From: Rozella allomycis CSF55
Lineage: Eukaryota; Rozellomycota
Direction of reading: 5' to 3'
Assembly: GCA_000442015.1 (NCBI GenBank)
Contig: KE560700.1
Location: 1 to 40,077 of the forward strand
DNA: 40,077 bases
In this document: positions 21,340 to 31,791 of the stretch, piece after piece
Layout of the letters: each line of letters starts with the position of its first letter
How positions within the stretch are numbered: the first letter of the stretch is position 1
The notes under the pieces: generated by a model
Told to the model about the DNA's origin: nothing
Databases searched by the model: none
Seen by the model: only the letters and a program-made list of their open reading frames with translations
Made by a program: the position numbers and the translations under genes

Positions 21340-21606
21340 TCAAGATTCAAGAGTGAAAGGAAATATATTATACGCTTTATTCACTTGTTTTTCTTTAAAT
21401 ACTGAACAATTTTAAAATGCAAACTCTCGTCGCTCGTTGCTATAATTCCTGACAAAAGCGGGCCGAGGCGTCGCCATTGACGTGGGAAACAATACCACTT
21501 GCCTCTTGGACAATGCCGCAGCATGATCCTTTTAATATTCACGATTCTTATTACCCATATTTTTTCATAATAATCCATGATATGATTTAGAAAGCAACAA
21601 TCTACT
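21340..21606 (-). pseudogene. Decayed partial copy of the nucleotidase 3' end
   Basis: Near-copy of 24523-25085. It begins at the H4 stop flank, shares CTTTATTCACTTGTTTTTCT, and on the minus strand retains the nucleotidase C terminus (ATSDESLHFKIVQY), part of DHAAG-type sequence and even the 26-nt mini-intron (GTAATAAGAATCGTG...). Relative to the functional gene it has lost an internal ~240 bases that contain most of exon 4. It also carries several small deletions in the exon 5 equivalent, and has mutated the acceptor of the next intron. It cannot make the enzyme. It marks an old duplication of the H4/nucleotidase junction. Confidence 0.85.
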
Positions 21607-22216
21607 ACTCATAGTGTCCCTTCACTCTTTTACATTGAAAAAAAAACTGGTTTTTATAGACTGTTGTCTGTTTTCCTGAGGCTGAGGTTAGCGAGCCCTT
21701 TAGTCTCCATACAAAATGGTTTTAAAAAGAGACCTTATGATTGACAAAGGTTCATATACTATTTCAGTTTCAAATCTCTAGAGTTTTCAGCTGCAGCCAA
21801 AGGATTAATACATGCTTTTTCTAAAATTATTTACCGACTACCCATTCTACTGACCATTTTATCCATACCCGAAACACTTAAAGAATAGTTTAGTCTCAAT
21901 CGACAACGTGTAAGCATTCAAAATCAGGAATGCCACTCATTATTGGCATCATGGAAGGTTCAATTCCAAGTTAGCGGTTGTCAACAATCAAATTGATCAC
22001 CTTATATGTAACTCTATTAATGTGAGCGAACTGCGAAGCGATGACAACCGCTAGAAACAAAATGTATGCAGTATCTGTATACACGCCTATCAAATTGCGA
22101 AATCATACGATGCTTAGTGAAAAATATCGAACATATGTAATTGTAATTTTATAATGCTTAAATGCGGGCGAAGCGAGTAGTAGTACAACCGCTGTTTTCA
22201 TAAAATAAAGACTAAA

Positions 22217-22520
22217 GAGGTCCAGTGGGGACTGCCATTTTTCAACAAGCTACATCCAGCAAGTAGGCACTCGGGTAGCGATGGACGACCTTGGGTCTTT
22301 TGAGCTTCAATATATTCAACCAAAAGGGCTACCCAAGACTCTACTTGGGCGTACCACACAACTGCAGTCGATTGATAAAATGCTAACTGAGGTCATGATG
22401 ATCAGACTAGGGTGATATCGTTAGGTTTGAAGTCAATATCAATCGCTACCCGAGTGCCTACGTATTATTCATTATTTGCTGGATGTAGCTCGTTGACAAT
22501 AGCAGTCACGACTAGACCTC
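22217..22520. mobile_element. 304-bp terminal-inverted-repeat element (MITE-like)
   Basis: The left arm (22217-~22283) and the reverse complement of the right arm (~22441-22520) match closely. Both begin GAGGTC(C/T)AGT and share a CAAC(A/G)AGCTACATCCAGCAA block and TAGGCACTCGGGTAGCGAT. The right arm has a ~14-bp insertion (an ATAATGAATAATAC-like word) relative to the left. The ~155-bp interior has no ORF. Both flanks read AAA, possibly a 3-bp target duplication, though this is too short to trust. Size, long inverted arms and lack of coding fit a non-autonomous DNA transposon or foldback element. No autonomous partner is visible in this window. Confidence 0.7.
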
Positions 22521-22761
22521 AAAGAAGTCGTTTCCATTTTTCTTTGGTCTATTAAAAGTCATAATATGGTAATAAATAATTTGTCCAGTCTGTTCTCCAA
22601 GAAGGCGTCAAAGTCTTTTTGATTCATCATTTGGACCGGGGTTTCCTGGAAATTACTAAAACAAATTGCTAGAGGATATGTACAAATTGGGTTCGAAAAG
22701 AATGCTTTGATCTTCAGGAACAAGAAATACTACTGTAGAACATAACGAGCAGCTACACGAC

Positions 22762-23010
22762 ATGAGTCATGAATGTGCATTCACGATAATTCTCAGTCGT
22801 TTTTGCAACAATGCCAAAATTGGCGTCATTGATGGGACGAGAGTGGTTGTTATTTATTTGATTCAGCAGTCGGAAGCGTCAGATGTGTTGGGAAAAAGTA
22901 AGCCGAAATTATTTGAATATATTTGGACTATGAGCCATGGTTGCTTGGATGTATTGTTGAATTCTATTAAAGAGTTATTGTTTAAAAAACTACCCAATTC
23001 GAAAATGTAA
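22762..23010 (+). pseudogene. Short ORF of unknown origin
   Basis: An 82-codon open frame containing CNNAKIGVIDGTRVVVIYL and ending LFKKLPNSKM. IGVIDGT is reminiscent of the first catalytic block in some DDE transposases, but there is no second Asp/Glu block nearby and the frame is short. It lies ~240 bases beyond the inverted-repeat element. It could be a transposase fragment or chance; it is listed because it is the longest plus-strand frame of the island. Confidence 0.3.
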
Positions 23011-23757
23011 TTATTAAACAATTTGTGTTTCTCTTACACCTCAATTGAATGAACATACACGAAAAGAAAGAATTGTTGTTGGATAAAGAACAATTATTTA
23101 AATTTGTGTTAAAGTTGAATTTTAACGTTGCCACATATCAAATACCGAGATATATAGTCTACCGGTTTATGGAACAATTCGTCTGGTGCAAACATCGTTC
23201 TAGACAGGACTAAAGTCATACAAATTGAATGTAAACACAATATATTTAACACGGACATTTGTAACCTTGTTTACATAGACTGCTAATTGTTTGAATACAT
23301 TCTTGAGCAAAATGATCCTGTCAATGGTCAATGTACAACAAAACCCATAATCATTCAAGAATATTATTTTCGACAAATCTAACAGACCATTTATTGCCAC
23401 TCTTGTAACCTGGATATATCCAGAGGAGATGCTCACCATGTTCCAATGGACATGCTAACGTGGCATTGTGCGGCATGGTCAATGTGTTCGGGCACTGTGC
23501 TGGTGGCAAACCCAACGTCTGGCCACATAACTGAGGGCATAGAAAGTCATAGCGTGCATTGTTGATCTTTTTTGATAAAATAGAGCTGCATGTTTAACCA
23601 AATCAATAACATTCATTTAAACTGAATTGAGCACAATTCCGTCGTGATTATTAATGACGATATCAATGACAATATCGTTTTCAAAGTCGTTAAGGTGGCC
23701 AAACGAAGCAGGCCAAGGATCATTGTCATTAATCTCTGCTTTGTCATATATTGAAAG

Positions 23758-24261
23758 TTACGAGAGATAAATAATTGTCACAATGAAACATGTCCCATCT
23801 GCAATCATCGTTAGATTTCCATCAACGATCCCGGCGGGGCCGGCAACAATATCATTGCAGTTGGCAGGGAGTTTGGTCAATGCAAATGATAAATGTGTCC
23901 TGTGAAAAACGTGTATAGTTATAGATCCATCTCTATTTTTGTTCTCTTGACTGAACGAACAATCGTCAAGGAATGTTTGAACTTCGTCAAGCATAAAGTC
24001 AGGACTAGCAGTTGACGACACTCCAAAGGCAATATATTCGTCAGTCCAATTACTCCGGTGATGCCTCGAGACTTATCTGTCATCAAAGCCTCAATCCAAG
24101 TAACTAGTGTTCGATGAACATTTTGGCTCTTTCCATATATGTGACTAAAAGAAATAAGTTCTCAATCGTCATCTTTGATCCTTGATTCAAATTTTGTTTT
24201 GAACTTGTCATTTTCTGGTAGGTTGAGCCAACCTGTAAACTGTTGACTCATTTTTGTTGAC
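23758..24261 (-). pseudogene. Broken ORF of unknown family
   Basis: On the minus strand an ATG near 24250 opens MSQQFTGWLNLPENDKF. It meets an in-frame TGA near 24160 and then continues in the same frame as ELISFSHIYGKSQNVHRTL and VTWIEALMTDKSRGITGV. A shift near 24030 leads into DEVQTFLDDCSFSQENKNRD and a longer open stretch to 23758. The regular amino-acid composition across these pieces suggests a once-coding gene, now interrupted. I do not recognise the family. None of the breaks is explained by a 25-32-nt GT-AG intron that I could find. Confidence 0.35.
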
Positions 24262-24569
24262 AGGGGTATTAAAACGCGGGTTCATTTACTTGCTTTGATC
24301 GGAAACCAAAGAACTTCAAAAAATTCGTAAGAAATATCTTCATCAATAAATTGCTTATTGCATGAGCAGATGTAAAAATTACCATGAGTGGCGCTTACCC
24401 ATTTCAATGTAGTCTGTACTGTGTAAAAAACAATGTCAATGCAATGTCTAATAGGCCAAATTGCACTGGTTTCAAAAAAAATGCGTTAAAAATGGCAGTG
24501 GCACACGAAAACGAAGAACACTATGGCTTTGGGCTGTAATCAAGATTTAGGAGTGATTAGAAATATATT

Positions 24570-25630
24570 TTAAGCTTTATTCACTTGTTTTTCTTTAAAA
24601 TACTGAACAATTTTAGAATGCAAACTGTCATCGCTCGTTGCTAAAATTCCAGACCCGTTATTTAAAAGCGGCCCATTAGTAAACACCAAGGGGTCGCCAT
24701 TGAGGTGGGAAACAATACCACCAGCCTCTTGGACAATGAGCGCGCCCGCAGCATGATCCTTTTAATGTTCACGATTCTTATTACCCATATTTTTTCATAG
24801 TAATTCTCTTTGGTCGCACGCCTAAAAAATATGTTGGCTTTTCCATTAGCGACAAGGCCATATTTGCATTGGCTGTCCATTCTTATTGAATCTTTACTTA
24901 TGTTTAAATCCTTTCTTAAATTTCCAGAGTCGGAATGGCTTGAATGCGGCGATTCATAAGATTCACACAACACTGATGCTTCTGTCTCTCGGGGATGGCA
25001 ATATATTCTTTCTGCTGCAGAAATATCTTCCTCGTCTATTTTCATCTATGATATCATTTAAGAAAGCAAGGATCTACTTGATACGCCCCGCGGTCACGCT
25101 CGGCAAAAAATATTATCCCTCCATCAAGATTAGGACAACACATCGCAGCGACCTGTACTTTACCGTCGAAAATTTTAGCCAAACATATAGCATATTGGTC
25201 TCCTCTAAGATATCCTTTTGTTCCATCTATTGGGTCAATTGTCCAAAATTGCGAATTTGAGGTACACACGTTTCTTCTCAATACTTCTTTGACTGAATTC
25301 TATAAAACAAATTTAGTAATTATACCGGCTTAAAATTAGGTAGCACCTTTTTCACCACATCTTCCACTTTCTCCAAAGTATCATTACTCAATCCTTTATC
25401 ATCTTCCTCTGCTATAAAGTCTGCATTTCCATTCTCCTGCAAAATACTCATAATAACAATTTGAGAAGCGTAGTCAGCAACTTAAATGAACAGATCGTCA
25501 TAAACTAACTTGTAACTGGCGAACTATCAGACTTTATAATGGCAGAGGGAGAATTCACAAATTTGGTTGCTTCTGATGCAAATCTTACAGCTTTAACCGC
25601 AATTTTCAAGTCCTTTGATGCCAATGACAT
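24570..25630 (-). CDS. MET22: 3'(2'),5'-bisphosphate nucleotidase (MET22/HAL2 type)
   Basis: Lithium- and sodium-sensitive Mg2+ phosphatase that hydrolyses 3'-phosphoadenosine 5'-phosphate (PAP) and PAPS in sulfate assimilation and salt tolerance. Five exons with introns at 25481-25509, 25300-25325, 25046-25077 and 24759-24784 (29, 26, 32, 26 nt) give 315 residues. Inositol-monophosphatase-superfamily motifs are SPVTIADYASQIVIM, FIAEEDDKG (EE), WTIDPIDGTKGYLRG (DPIDGT metal and substrate site) and DHAAGALIVQEAGG. Product-family markers QYAICLAKI and CCPNL are also present. The start at 25630 (MSLASKDLKIAVKAV) fits the family. It lies tail-toward the degenerate H4 copy, so this locus probably once sat directly beside H4. 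Confidence 0.94.
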
Positions 25631-25649
25631 GATTTCAACAATTTCCTAA

Positions 25650-26544
25650 ATGCGTTTCAACAAGTGTGCACGTACTTTTTGCAGGTCTATTTCATATGTT
25701 TCAAACGTTTTTCCTTTTCCTGAAAAATTTTGTAACAAAATAGAAGACTACAACGCAATAACAGGGCAATCTTGGAAAGATTCAATCAAAGCACACAATA
25801 CCATAGATGATTTGATTATCCATGGCCTTACAAAGGATCAATCCTTTGCATTACATAAAGTTTTTATTTCCATGATGGACGAAAAGTATCCAAATCAAAA
25901 TTTGAACAATAGGTTCTGTCAAATCGAGGCTAATCTGATTGAGAATGCGGATATTGAAAACGTAAGCTTATGCCTCTTCTTGTAATTATAAGGAGTCTGC
26001 CGCCATATTAGCAAAAAAGAAGTTCATTTATTATCATCACATCTCCCAGAAAACAGATTATAACCAAAAATATTTTGAATTGATGTACAAAACTAGGGAC
26101 ATTATGAATATGGTAATGTCAAAAACAGATAACTCAGTCCTCCATTTGGGCTCAAATACGAAATTGATTTTCCATTTCTACAAACATAGCTTTCTAGAAT
26201 CGATGAGAAATATGGATGTAAAGATCCATGATGTCCAAAATCAACTGAATGTGAACGTTTCTGATGTGAAGGCATCTCTAGAAGGTGTAAATCCGAGGTT
26301 TACAACTAATATTGTTGCTGCCGTTTCAATAATTGTAGCTTATGTAGGGTACAATATGCTGTTAGCGAAAAGAAAATTAAGTGACAATGACAGACAGAGT
26401 TCAAATCACGTTAAAGATCAAGAAATACAAACATCCACTGAACTTAAAGCGGATACTACAATATCAGGCTCTACCCTGGAAATGGCAGAAAAAGTAGAAA
26501 ATTGCAAGCCCGTTAATGCGGAGCTACAAAGGCAACACAAATAA
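25650..26544 (+). CDS. Mitochondrial CCDC90/MCUR1-like (DUF1640-type) membrane protein
   Basis: Two exons with a 31-nt intron after ENADIEN give 287 residues. The N terminus MRFNKCARTFCRSIS is basic and free of acidic residues, like a mitochondrial presequence. A motif TIDDLIIHGLTKDQSFALHK resembles the 'L---G-T--QA--L' head motif of the CCDC90/MCUR1/Fmp32 family. A helical region follows, and a single membrane segment near residue 225 (NIVAAVSIIVAYVGYNML), then a ~50-residue polar tail. The family builds trimeric inner-membrane coiled-coil proteins linked to calcium uniporter regulation and respiratory assembly. Similarity is mostly in architecture, so the assignment is tentative; it may be another mitochondrial coiled-coil protein. 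The start lies only 20 bases from the divergent nucleotidase start. Confidence 0.5.
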
Positions 26545-26570
26545 ATTAAGTAAAACTTTTGGCCGTCCAA

Positions 26571-26643
26571 GCCTTCTTAGCTCAGTTGGCAGAGCGCGTG
26601 CCTAGTAAGCATGAGGTCAGGTGTTCGAATCTCCTAGAAGGCA
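26571..26643 (+). tRNA. tRNA-Thr (AGT anticodon)
   Basis: Full 73-nt cloverleaf without intron. Acceptor stem GCCTTCT pairs perfectly with AGAAGGC, discriminator A at 26643. The D arm is GCTC/GAGC. Anticodon stem CGTGC/GCATG has one G-T pair and loop CTAGTAA, giving anticodon AGT (read as IGU, Thr). T loop is TTCGAAT. The T stem AGGTG/CTCCT has one T-T mismatch at its fourth pair, which is slightly unusual. The internal B-box (GTTCGAATC) is present and a run of T at ~26647-26650 serves as Pol III terminator. It sits between two protein genes, ~26 bases after the upstream stop. Confidence 0.93.
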
Positions 26644-26762
26644 TTGTTTTAGTTTTATTTATGAATACAATTTAGCTGCCAAATTTCCATCAATGCATGT
26701 TACCATCTTTTTACTCTTGATTTGATTAATTGTGTGTAGGCTATAATAATTGAGCATGTAGA

Positions 26763-28259
26763 TTACTTGACATTAATTTTTTCATTTATTATAAATAAGG
26801 AGTTCTTATTCCTCAGAACATTATCATTAACAGACACTCCTTCAAGATATTGTTTTAAAAGTGATTTCAGGCTATTATTTTCCTGTAAAAGCTCTTTCTT
26901 TTGAGATTCAAGTTGCATTTTATCTAAGACAGCCTTATTCATGCGATTGTAGAAAAAACTTAGTCTTTGGGCACCTGAAATATATGTCGAGTCGCCCTCG
27001 GCCTGTTCTTTTATATGAATATACTTACTTCAAAGAATACGTCGTTGTCATTTGGCACGTCTCTTGAAAAAGTTGTTTCAAAGTGTTTGTTAGAGATAGC
27101 AATAAGCTCACTTTCTGTCTCCAACTTTTTGTTCATTTCAGTTAACTTTATAATTTTTTCGGCTGAATGAATCTTAAAATCTAAATCATTTTTAACTTCT
27201 TTGGCTAGTCTTGCCATGTCAATCAATTTCTTTCTTTCCAGATCACGATAATTCATCATTCTTTGCTTTAAATATTGAAACTGATTTTGGATGGCTTCTT
27301 TCTCTTCTTTCAAAGTGAGTGTTTTTTCTTCGTACTCTTTACTTGTTGAGATATACTTAGACTTCAGGAATGCTATTGAATCCTTAAAAGCATATCATGG
27401 ATCTGTCATACTTGAATTTTTTGGAGTTTTTTTAATTGCTGATCAATTATTTTAGTACTTTGAGAATCCTTTTTCTTTAATGTTTCAAATTGATTTTTCC
27501 TCTCTTCTGTACCCGTATTGTAAGTTGTCCATGACTTTCAAAAACATCAAGGCCTCTTACTGCTTGAAATTGCCTCCATAAATCTTCGATTATACCTTCG
27601 AGTTGTATTCTAAGAGCATGCTTCTCTTCCAAATTTTTGTTCCTAATATCTTCCCTTATGCTTTGGAAATCGTGTTTTGATTCATTTTCAGCTTCAGTAA
27701 ATTCATGCTCCATCCTATGTATTATGCCCAATAAACCAACTTTCTCATTTATAAAGTCCTGTCTAATTCTGATGATTTCTGATTCAAAGTTATTGCACAT
27801 ATCTTTAACTTCTTCTTCAAAGGCCACATCAACCTTCCCTGTCCGCGAAGCGTGCATCGAAATTAGATTTTCGATATTACTCATGTGTGTTCTAATTGAT
27901 ACTTGATATTGCTCTTCAGATTCTTCAATATCTTTTTTGAGACTTTTCACGAGTTCGTTCTTCCTATCTAACTGCTGTGAAAACGATGCTTCCAAAATGG
28001 ATATCCCTGACTTTAGCTCTCTGGTTTTATCTTTTGATAAATTTGAGATTTGTTACGCAGCCTCATAATATTTCGCCACTTCTCTTGAATTTTGATGTCG
28101 TTGAGATGAGAGTTCTTTTCTTCCAAAAGTACATTGCTCTAAATGGCTCAAATATTCATAATTTACCTTAAATTCATGTAATGAAGCTTCAATAATGTCT
28201 CTCTTATCACTGGAATTCGAATTTTTGTCCTTTTTTGCGGATGTTTTCTTTTTCCCCAT
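26763..28259 (-). CDS. DRC2: Dynein regulatory complex subunit 2 (CCDC65)
   Basis: Coiled-coil core subunit of the nexin-dynein regulatory complex of motile flagella. Six exons with introns of 28, 26, 26, 29 and 26 nt give about 453 residues (human 484). Family landmarks are a lysine-rich N terminus MGKKKTSAKKDK, IQEKWRNIMRLHKTRELKS, LVKSLKKDIEESEEQYQVS, NKNLEEKHALRIQLEGIIED followed by LWRQFQ, and EERKNQFETLKKKD. The C-terminal signature LLKQYLEGVSVNDNVL ends NKNSLFIIN. Exon-phase agreement is complete. The second and third introns (near 28145-28170 and 28044-28070) restore this N-terminal block from otherwise broken frames. It lies head-to-tail behind another flagellar coiled-coil gene. Confidence 0.93.
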
Positions 28260-28469
28260 GTTAGTGACGTCGCTAAGAGATTTTCATACACCAAAAGTAT
28301 ATTTAGCTCTAAATCAATATGATAATAACGATAGAATGTAAAGAGTCAAATTTTTTATTTGTACACTCATGCTCGGGCAAGCCCTATGGAACTGATTACA
28401 GATGAATTATTAGTTATCTTATTGTCCGGTAAAATGTTAGGCGCATTATTCAATGATAAAGTGGGTATT

Positions 28470-29665
28470 TTAACAGAGTTGGCAATCTGGACATTCCTTT
28501 GCACTGCCGCGAGAGATTCGGCTTTGTTGCACACAACTATTTATATTTTTAGGTGGACTGTTACACGAAAGATCAGAAATTCTGTCCCGGATTGATCTTA
28601 GTTTTTCTTCTAATGAAGCTGATTCTTTCGCAATTCTAACTCCTACCCTGCTATAGAGATTATCAATAGCCATGGTTGTTTCGGAAACAACTCTATGCTT
28701 GTGAGTTAAAAAGTCTTTGTATTACTCGACGTTTGTTCGAAGAGTCCCTTTCTTGAATTTTTAGCTCAAGATTGGTTGTTTCTTGTTTTAATTTTTCAAG
28801 TCTTTTTTGAAAGAATCCAAGTTTGCTGTTATACACCAATACTTGATCGTCGTTCCGCTTAATTAATGATACTAATGATGTCTGTGCTTTTTCGATATTC
28901 TCCGCCATTTGTTGTAGTTCCAGCATCAAATCGTTTTTCGTTTCCTCTAATGTGTTGTACCTTGCTAATAAGTCATGAATATGAGGATCATTTATGTCAA
29001 AATAATCAGTAGGAAGTGAAGACACAACTTTCTCAAGGAATTTTTCATATCTTTTATACCGGGCTTTTTTTACTATTTTCCAATATTCTTACCCGCCATT
29101 TTAATGAACCTCTCGTTTCTATCTTGCTCATTCTTAACCTGCAGCTTTAAGTTTTCAATCTCTATTTCCTAGTCGATGAAAAAAAGAATCTAAACCTTCT
29201 GTTCTTTTAACTTTCTCTCAGATATTGCTTTTGAATTTGCGCGTTGCCGTTTTGACTCGTTGTCTTTAAGGAACTTCTCAAACTTAATCACCCTTTCTTT
29301 TATTTGTTTTTGCTGAAATAAACATTCGAAGAAAACTTACTTTCGCTCTCAATTCGTTTTGCTTTTCATAACAATCCTCCATTCGTTTTTTAAACTCGAG
29401 CCTCTTTTTCTCCAACAGCTTATGGACCAACGTCAATTCTTTCTTTTTCTGTAAAAGAAGTGTTGACTGCAAAGATTTTTTCCCTTCATTTGTAAAATCA
29501 TTCTATCACAATAAATAATACCGAATACTTCTTCTTTCAAATATGCTAAGGATCCTCCCCTTTCTTAATAATAAATTCTCATTACAAAATCGGCTTAGCT
29601 CCCCTTTGTGTTACAAAAATGTTTTCTTCTTTAACGGGAGACATTGCTGCTACCGTGTTGGACAT
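28470..29665 (-). CDS. CCDC42/CFAP73-like (DUF4200) flagellar coiled-coil protein
   Basis: Member of the CCDC42/CFAP73 group, which includes the MIA-complex subunit that links inner-arm dynein I1 and the N-DRC. About 343 residues, nearly all coiled coil. Landmarks are LVHKLLEKKRLEFKKRMEDC (family LLEKRRE--F--RME), VIKFEKFLKDNESKRQRANS, EKFLEKVVSSLPTDYFDI, LLARYNTLEETKNDLM and SLEEKLRSIRDRI near the end. Introns are 26 nt (near the N terminus), then 28, 27, 29 and 28 nt. One N-terminal intron is ambiguous between 26 and 38 nt. A final in-frame 30-nt GT-AG segment (~28528-28557) may or may not be spliced. The start at 29665 (MSNTVAAMSPVKEEN) follows from splicing the first 26-nt intron. Confidence 0.82.
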
Positions 29666-29750
29666 TTGCTGGCTGTTGCGAAGGCATTGTAAATGAAAAC
29701 ATCTAAATAAATTGAATTAAGAAGCGGAATTTATTTTTATTTTTTCCCAT

Positions 29751-30465
29751 TCACAAGTATTCCAAATCGTCAGGAATTTCGAATTGCTTTAAAAACGACA
29801 CACCGTCTATATTAAAGGTCTTCGAACAATAGGATTGCAAGGCATATATATTATCTGTCCAGGTATTTATTTTCTGAGATAAATTTTCACTGTTTTGTTC
29901 TTTTCAATAAAATAGGCATGGTTACTATTCTTCTCGAAGGCTTCAGGGTCCAATTCTTTAAAACTGTCCAATTCTTTTTCAATTCTTTTCTTTTCGTTTT
30001 CCAATATCAACAATTCATTTAATTTAACGGTTCTTGTTTCCTTTTTTAATTCAAAAATGTGTGGATACACTTTGATCTTTTCCCACCTTTGCCACACCAA
30101 TTTCTTTATCAAGATCCTTTAACTGATTGTCGATGCGCGATATTTGCTCTCTTAAAGTCTCTAATTTTGTTGTCCTCTGTATATGAATTGACCTATGAAG
30201 TTACCAGATGCCTCGCTGAACTGGGAAAACTCCAAAAATAGTTTGAAGTCCCAATTTTTTCGCCCTGAACAAGATTATCATCAACAAGTGCTTGAAGAAC
30301 TTCTTTAACCGATTGCATAACAATTCCTTTCTGCTTAGGTGCAATTTTTTCCAGCTCCTTCAACTGAAAAAAGTCAGACTATTTATTGGCCCAAGAAATC
30401 ATTACGGTTTCATAGAATAGCTCCAGCAAACGCTTACACTTCTCCTCAAAAGAAAGCCCCTTCAT
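29751..30465 (-). CDS. MND1: Meiotic nuclear division protein 1
   Basis: Partner of HOP2/PSMC3IP in the heterodimer that promotes DMC1/RAD51 strand invasion in meiosis. Five exons with introns of 27, 28, 28 and 26 nt give 201 residues (human 205). The winged-helix N terminus reads [39 protein letters not shown] and [20 protein letters not shown], then NYFWSFPS. A leucine-rich coiled coil follows ([20 protein letters not shown]), then [13 protein letters not shown] and the C-terminal cap [14 protein letters not shown]. The end [10 protein letters not shown] matches the family's terminal IPEDFDYID. The last intron is placed so that the DP-to-WTDN spacing equals that in human. The start at 30465 is the only ATG before the winged helix. 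Confidence 0.95.
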
Positions 30466-30554
30466 TTTTTTAGACTTTAATCGAAAGATAAATGTAATGA
30501 TACCATTAATAATTACAGAAATATAAAAACAGGCGCACAAGCCACAAAGATTCT

Positions 30555-31250
30555 TTATTGTTGAATACTACTACGTTTCATTCTTTCCACAACTTCGAAT
30601 AAATTCATTCGTTTCATTTGATTTATGTCTGGTTTTTCTCGACTGGGCTCTTCATTTTCCTTGTTTGCAATGTTCTTCTTTACTACAATTATCCTTGAGT
30701 GGGTACATTTTGATTTGGAACGCTGATCTTTCATGAAAACAATATCAGTCGTAATATCACTCAATGGTAATCTATCACCAAAATTTTCCTTTGTATTGGG
30801 TTCATCGTTTTTAAATATTCTTGTAAACCATGTTTTTCCTTTTTGCATTATTTGTTTGAATCTCTTTTTAGGATTTGTAGTCGAATCTTCATCGAAAATT
30901 TGCAATTCCTGGTATACCACATTGCTTGTACAGAAGTCATTGGTAGTAGATAATGAAGGCCCAATTGTGGTATACTTTTTATTGTGTTTACATTTAACTA
31001 ATTCGCTCTGAATAATTGGGGGAACACTTTTCACTGTTATTTTGCCATGATAAGTTTTATGAAACTTTCCATCTTTAACTCTCTTCCGAACAGCTTGATG
31101 CCGCCTGTACAGGTCAGATTTCAAGGTATAATTGTTTAAATTTTGGCAGGTTAAATAATGGTCGGTATTTTTCTCACGTGAAATATCGCTTAAATCATCC
31201 ATTGAATTAAACAGCTTTCGTTTTACAGAGTTAGTATTGAAATCGGACAT
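30555..31250 (-). CDS. Basic hypothetical protein
   Basis: Intronless, 231 residues, ATG at 31250. Rich in Lys, Asn and Ser with no membrane segment. It contains a short Cys/His pair (KCTHSRIIVV) and basic stretches such as RRHQAVRKRVKDGKFHK and NPKKRFKQIMQKGKTWF that could target the nucleus. The C terminus NLFEVVERMKRSSIQQ is probably helical. No family was recognised. Its ATG context, length and the lack of stops in an AT-rich background support a real gene. It ends ~90 bases before the MND1 start on the same strand. Confidence 0.6.
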   Translation of the reverse strand: MSDFNTNSVKRKLFNSMDDLSDISREKNTDHYLTCQNLNNYTLKSDLYRRHQAVRKRVKDGKFHKTYHGKITVKSVPPIIQSELVKCKHNKKYTTIGPSLSTTNDFCTSNVVYQELQIFDEDSTTNPKKRFKQIMQKGKTWFTRIFKNDEPNTKENFGDRLPLSDITTDIVFMKDQRSKSKCTHSRIIVVKKNIANKENEEPSREKPDINQMKRMNLFEVVERMKRSSIQQ

Positions 31251-31335
31251 GTAGGTTATGTAAACATTGGGGAAACCTGGTCAATTTTCCTCCAAACCTA
31301 ATATTATAGATTAAAATACTATATTCTAAGTTTTA

Positions 31336-31738
31336 TTAGTCAATTTCATCAATTTCATAACCTAAATCACGACTAATTTTTGCCCGGATCATCCCTTTGT
31401 GGATGCTTGAAAGTTCATTTAGTCTTTCACTAATCAATTTTTTCTCTTCATGTGACAAATCTTTATCAGTCCTTAGCCATTCTCGAGCTATTCTCCGACG
31501 TTTTTCCAACTCTTCCAGTTCAGAATCAGGATTCAAATGACTATCGTGTTTTTCATTCTTTTTCATCTATAATTAAGATTTGGTTTGGAGTTACCCGTTC
31601 AATTTCATGCCTTTGAAAAGGTAAGTTACCATAAAACATCATCGCCACTGGAAAAAACATATAAAAAGCAAATCTTAACGTTTCTTTTAAAGGCTGATGA
31701 TTAATGGACCCATACTTCTTTCGTCCATGAATAACCAT
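31336..31738 (-). CDS. PET100: PET100-like cytochrome c oxidase assembly protein
   Basis: Two exons with a 28-nt intron give 124 residues. The N-terminal third carries a single membrane segment in the sequence KETLRFAFYMFFPVAMMFYG, matching the PET100 pattern (E-xRx-xYxxFPVAM at the matrix/inner-membrane border). A highly charged helical tail follows (ELEELEKRRRIAREWLRT). PET100 is a small inner-membrane chaperone for complex IV assembly. The tail here is longer than in animals and similar in length to yeast Pet100 (111). The start at 31738 gives MVIHGRKKYGS, a basic non-acidic leader. The gene is divergent from the ALB1-like gene with ~53 bases between ATGs. Confidence 0.62.
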
Positions 31739-31791
31739 TTTGCTATGAATTAGGATTTTTACAAAATTTTGTTAAGCCACATATTATTTTT

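Larger units (their letters stand above)
21607..24504. other. Gene-poor island between duplicated segments
   Basis: About 2.9 kb with no intact gene, in contrast to the rest of the window. It contains the inverted-repeat element at 22217-22520 and several short or broken ORFs. Examples are 22762-23010 plus strand with IGVIDGT, and a minus-strand series between 23200 and 24260. Base composition is somewhat less AT-rich in places than flanking introns and intergenic DNA. Because it is bounded by two diverged copies of the H4-3'/nucleotidase-3' junction, I infer it arose by duplication and later insertion and decay. Confidence 0.6.

Noticed and set aside
29867-29945. A 17-nt intron in MND1
   Set aside because: A 26-nt intron slightly upstream keeps frame and reproduces the human spacing between the DP and WTDN motifs.
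30733-31011. Plus-strand ORF opposite the basic hypothetical protein
   Set aside because: It mirrors a well-supported minus-strand frame with a proper ATG and gene spacing.
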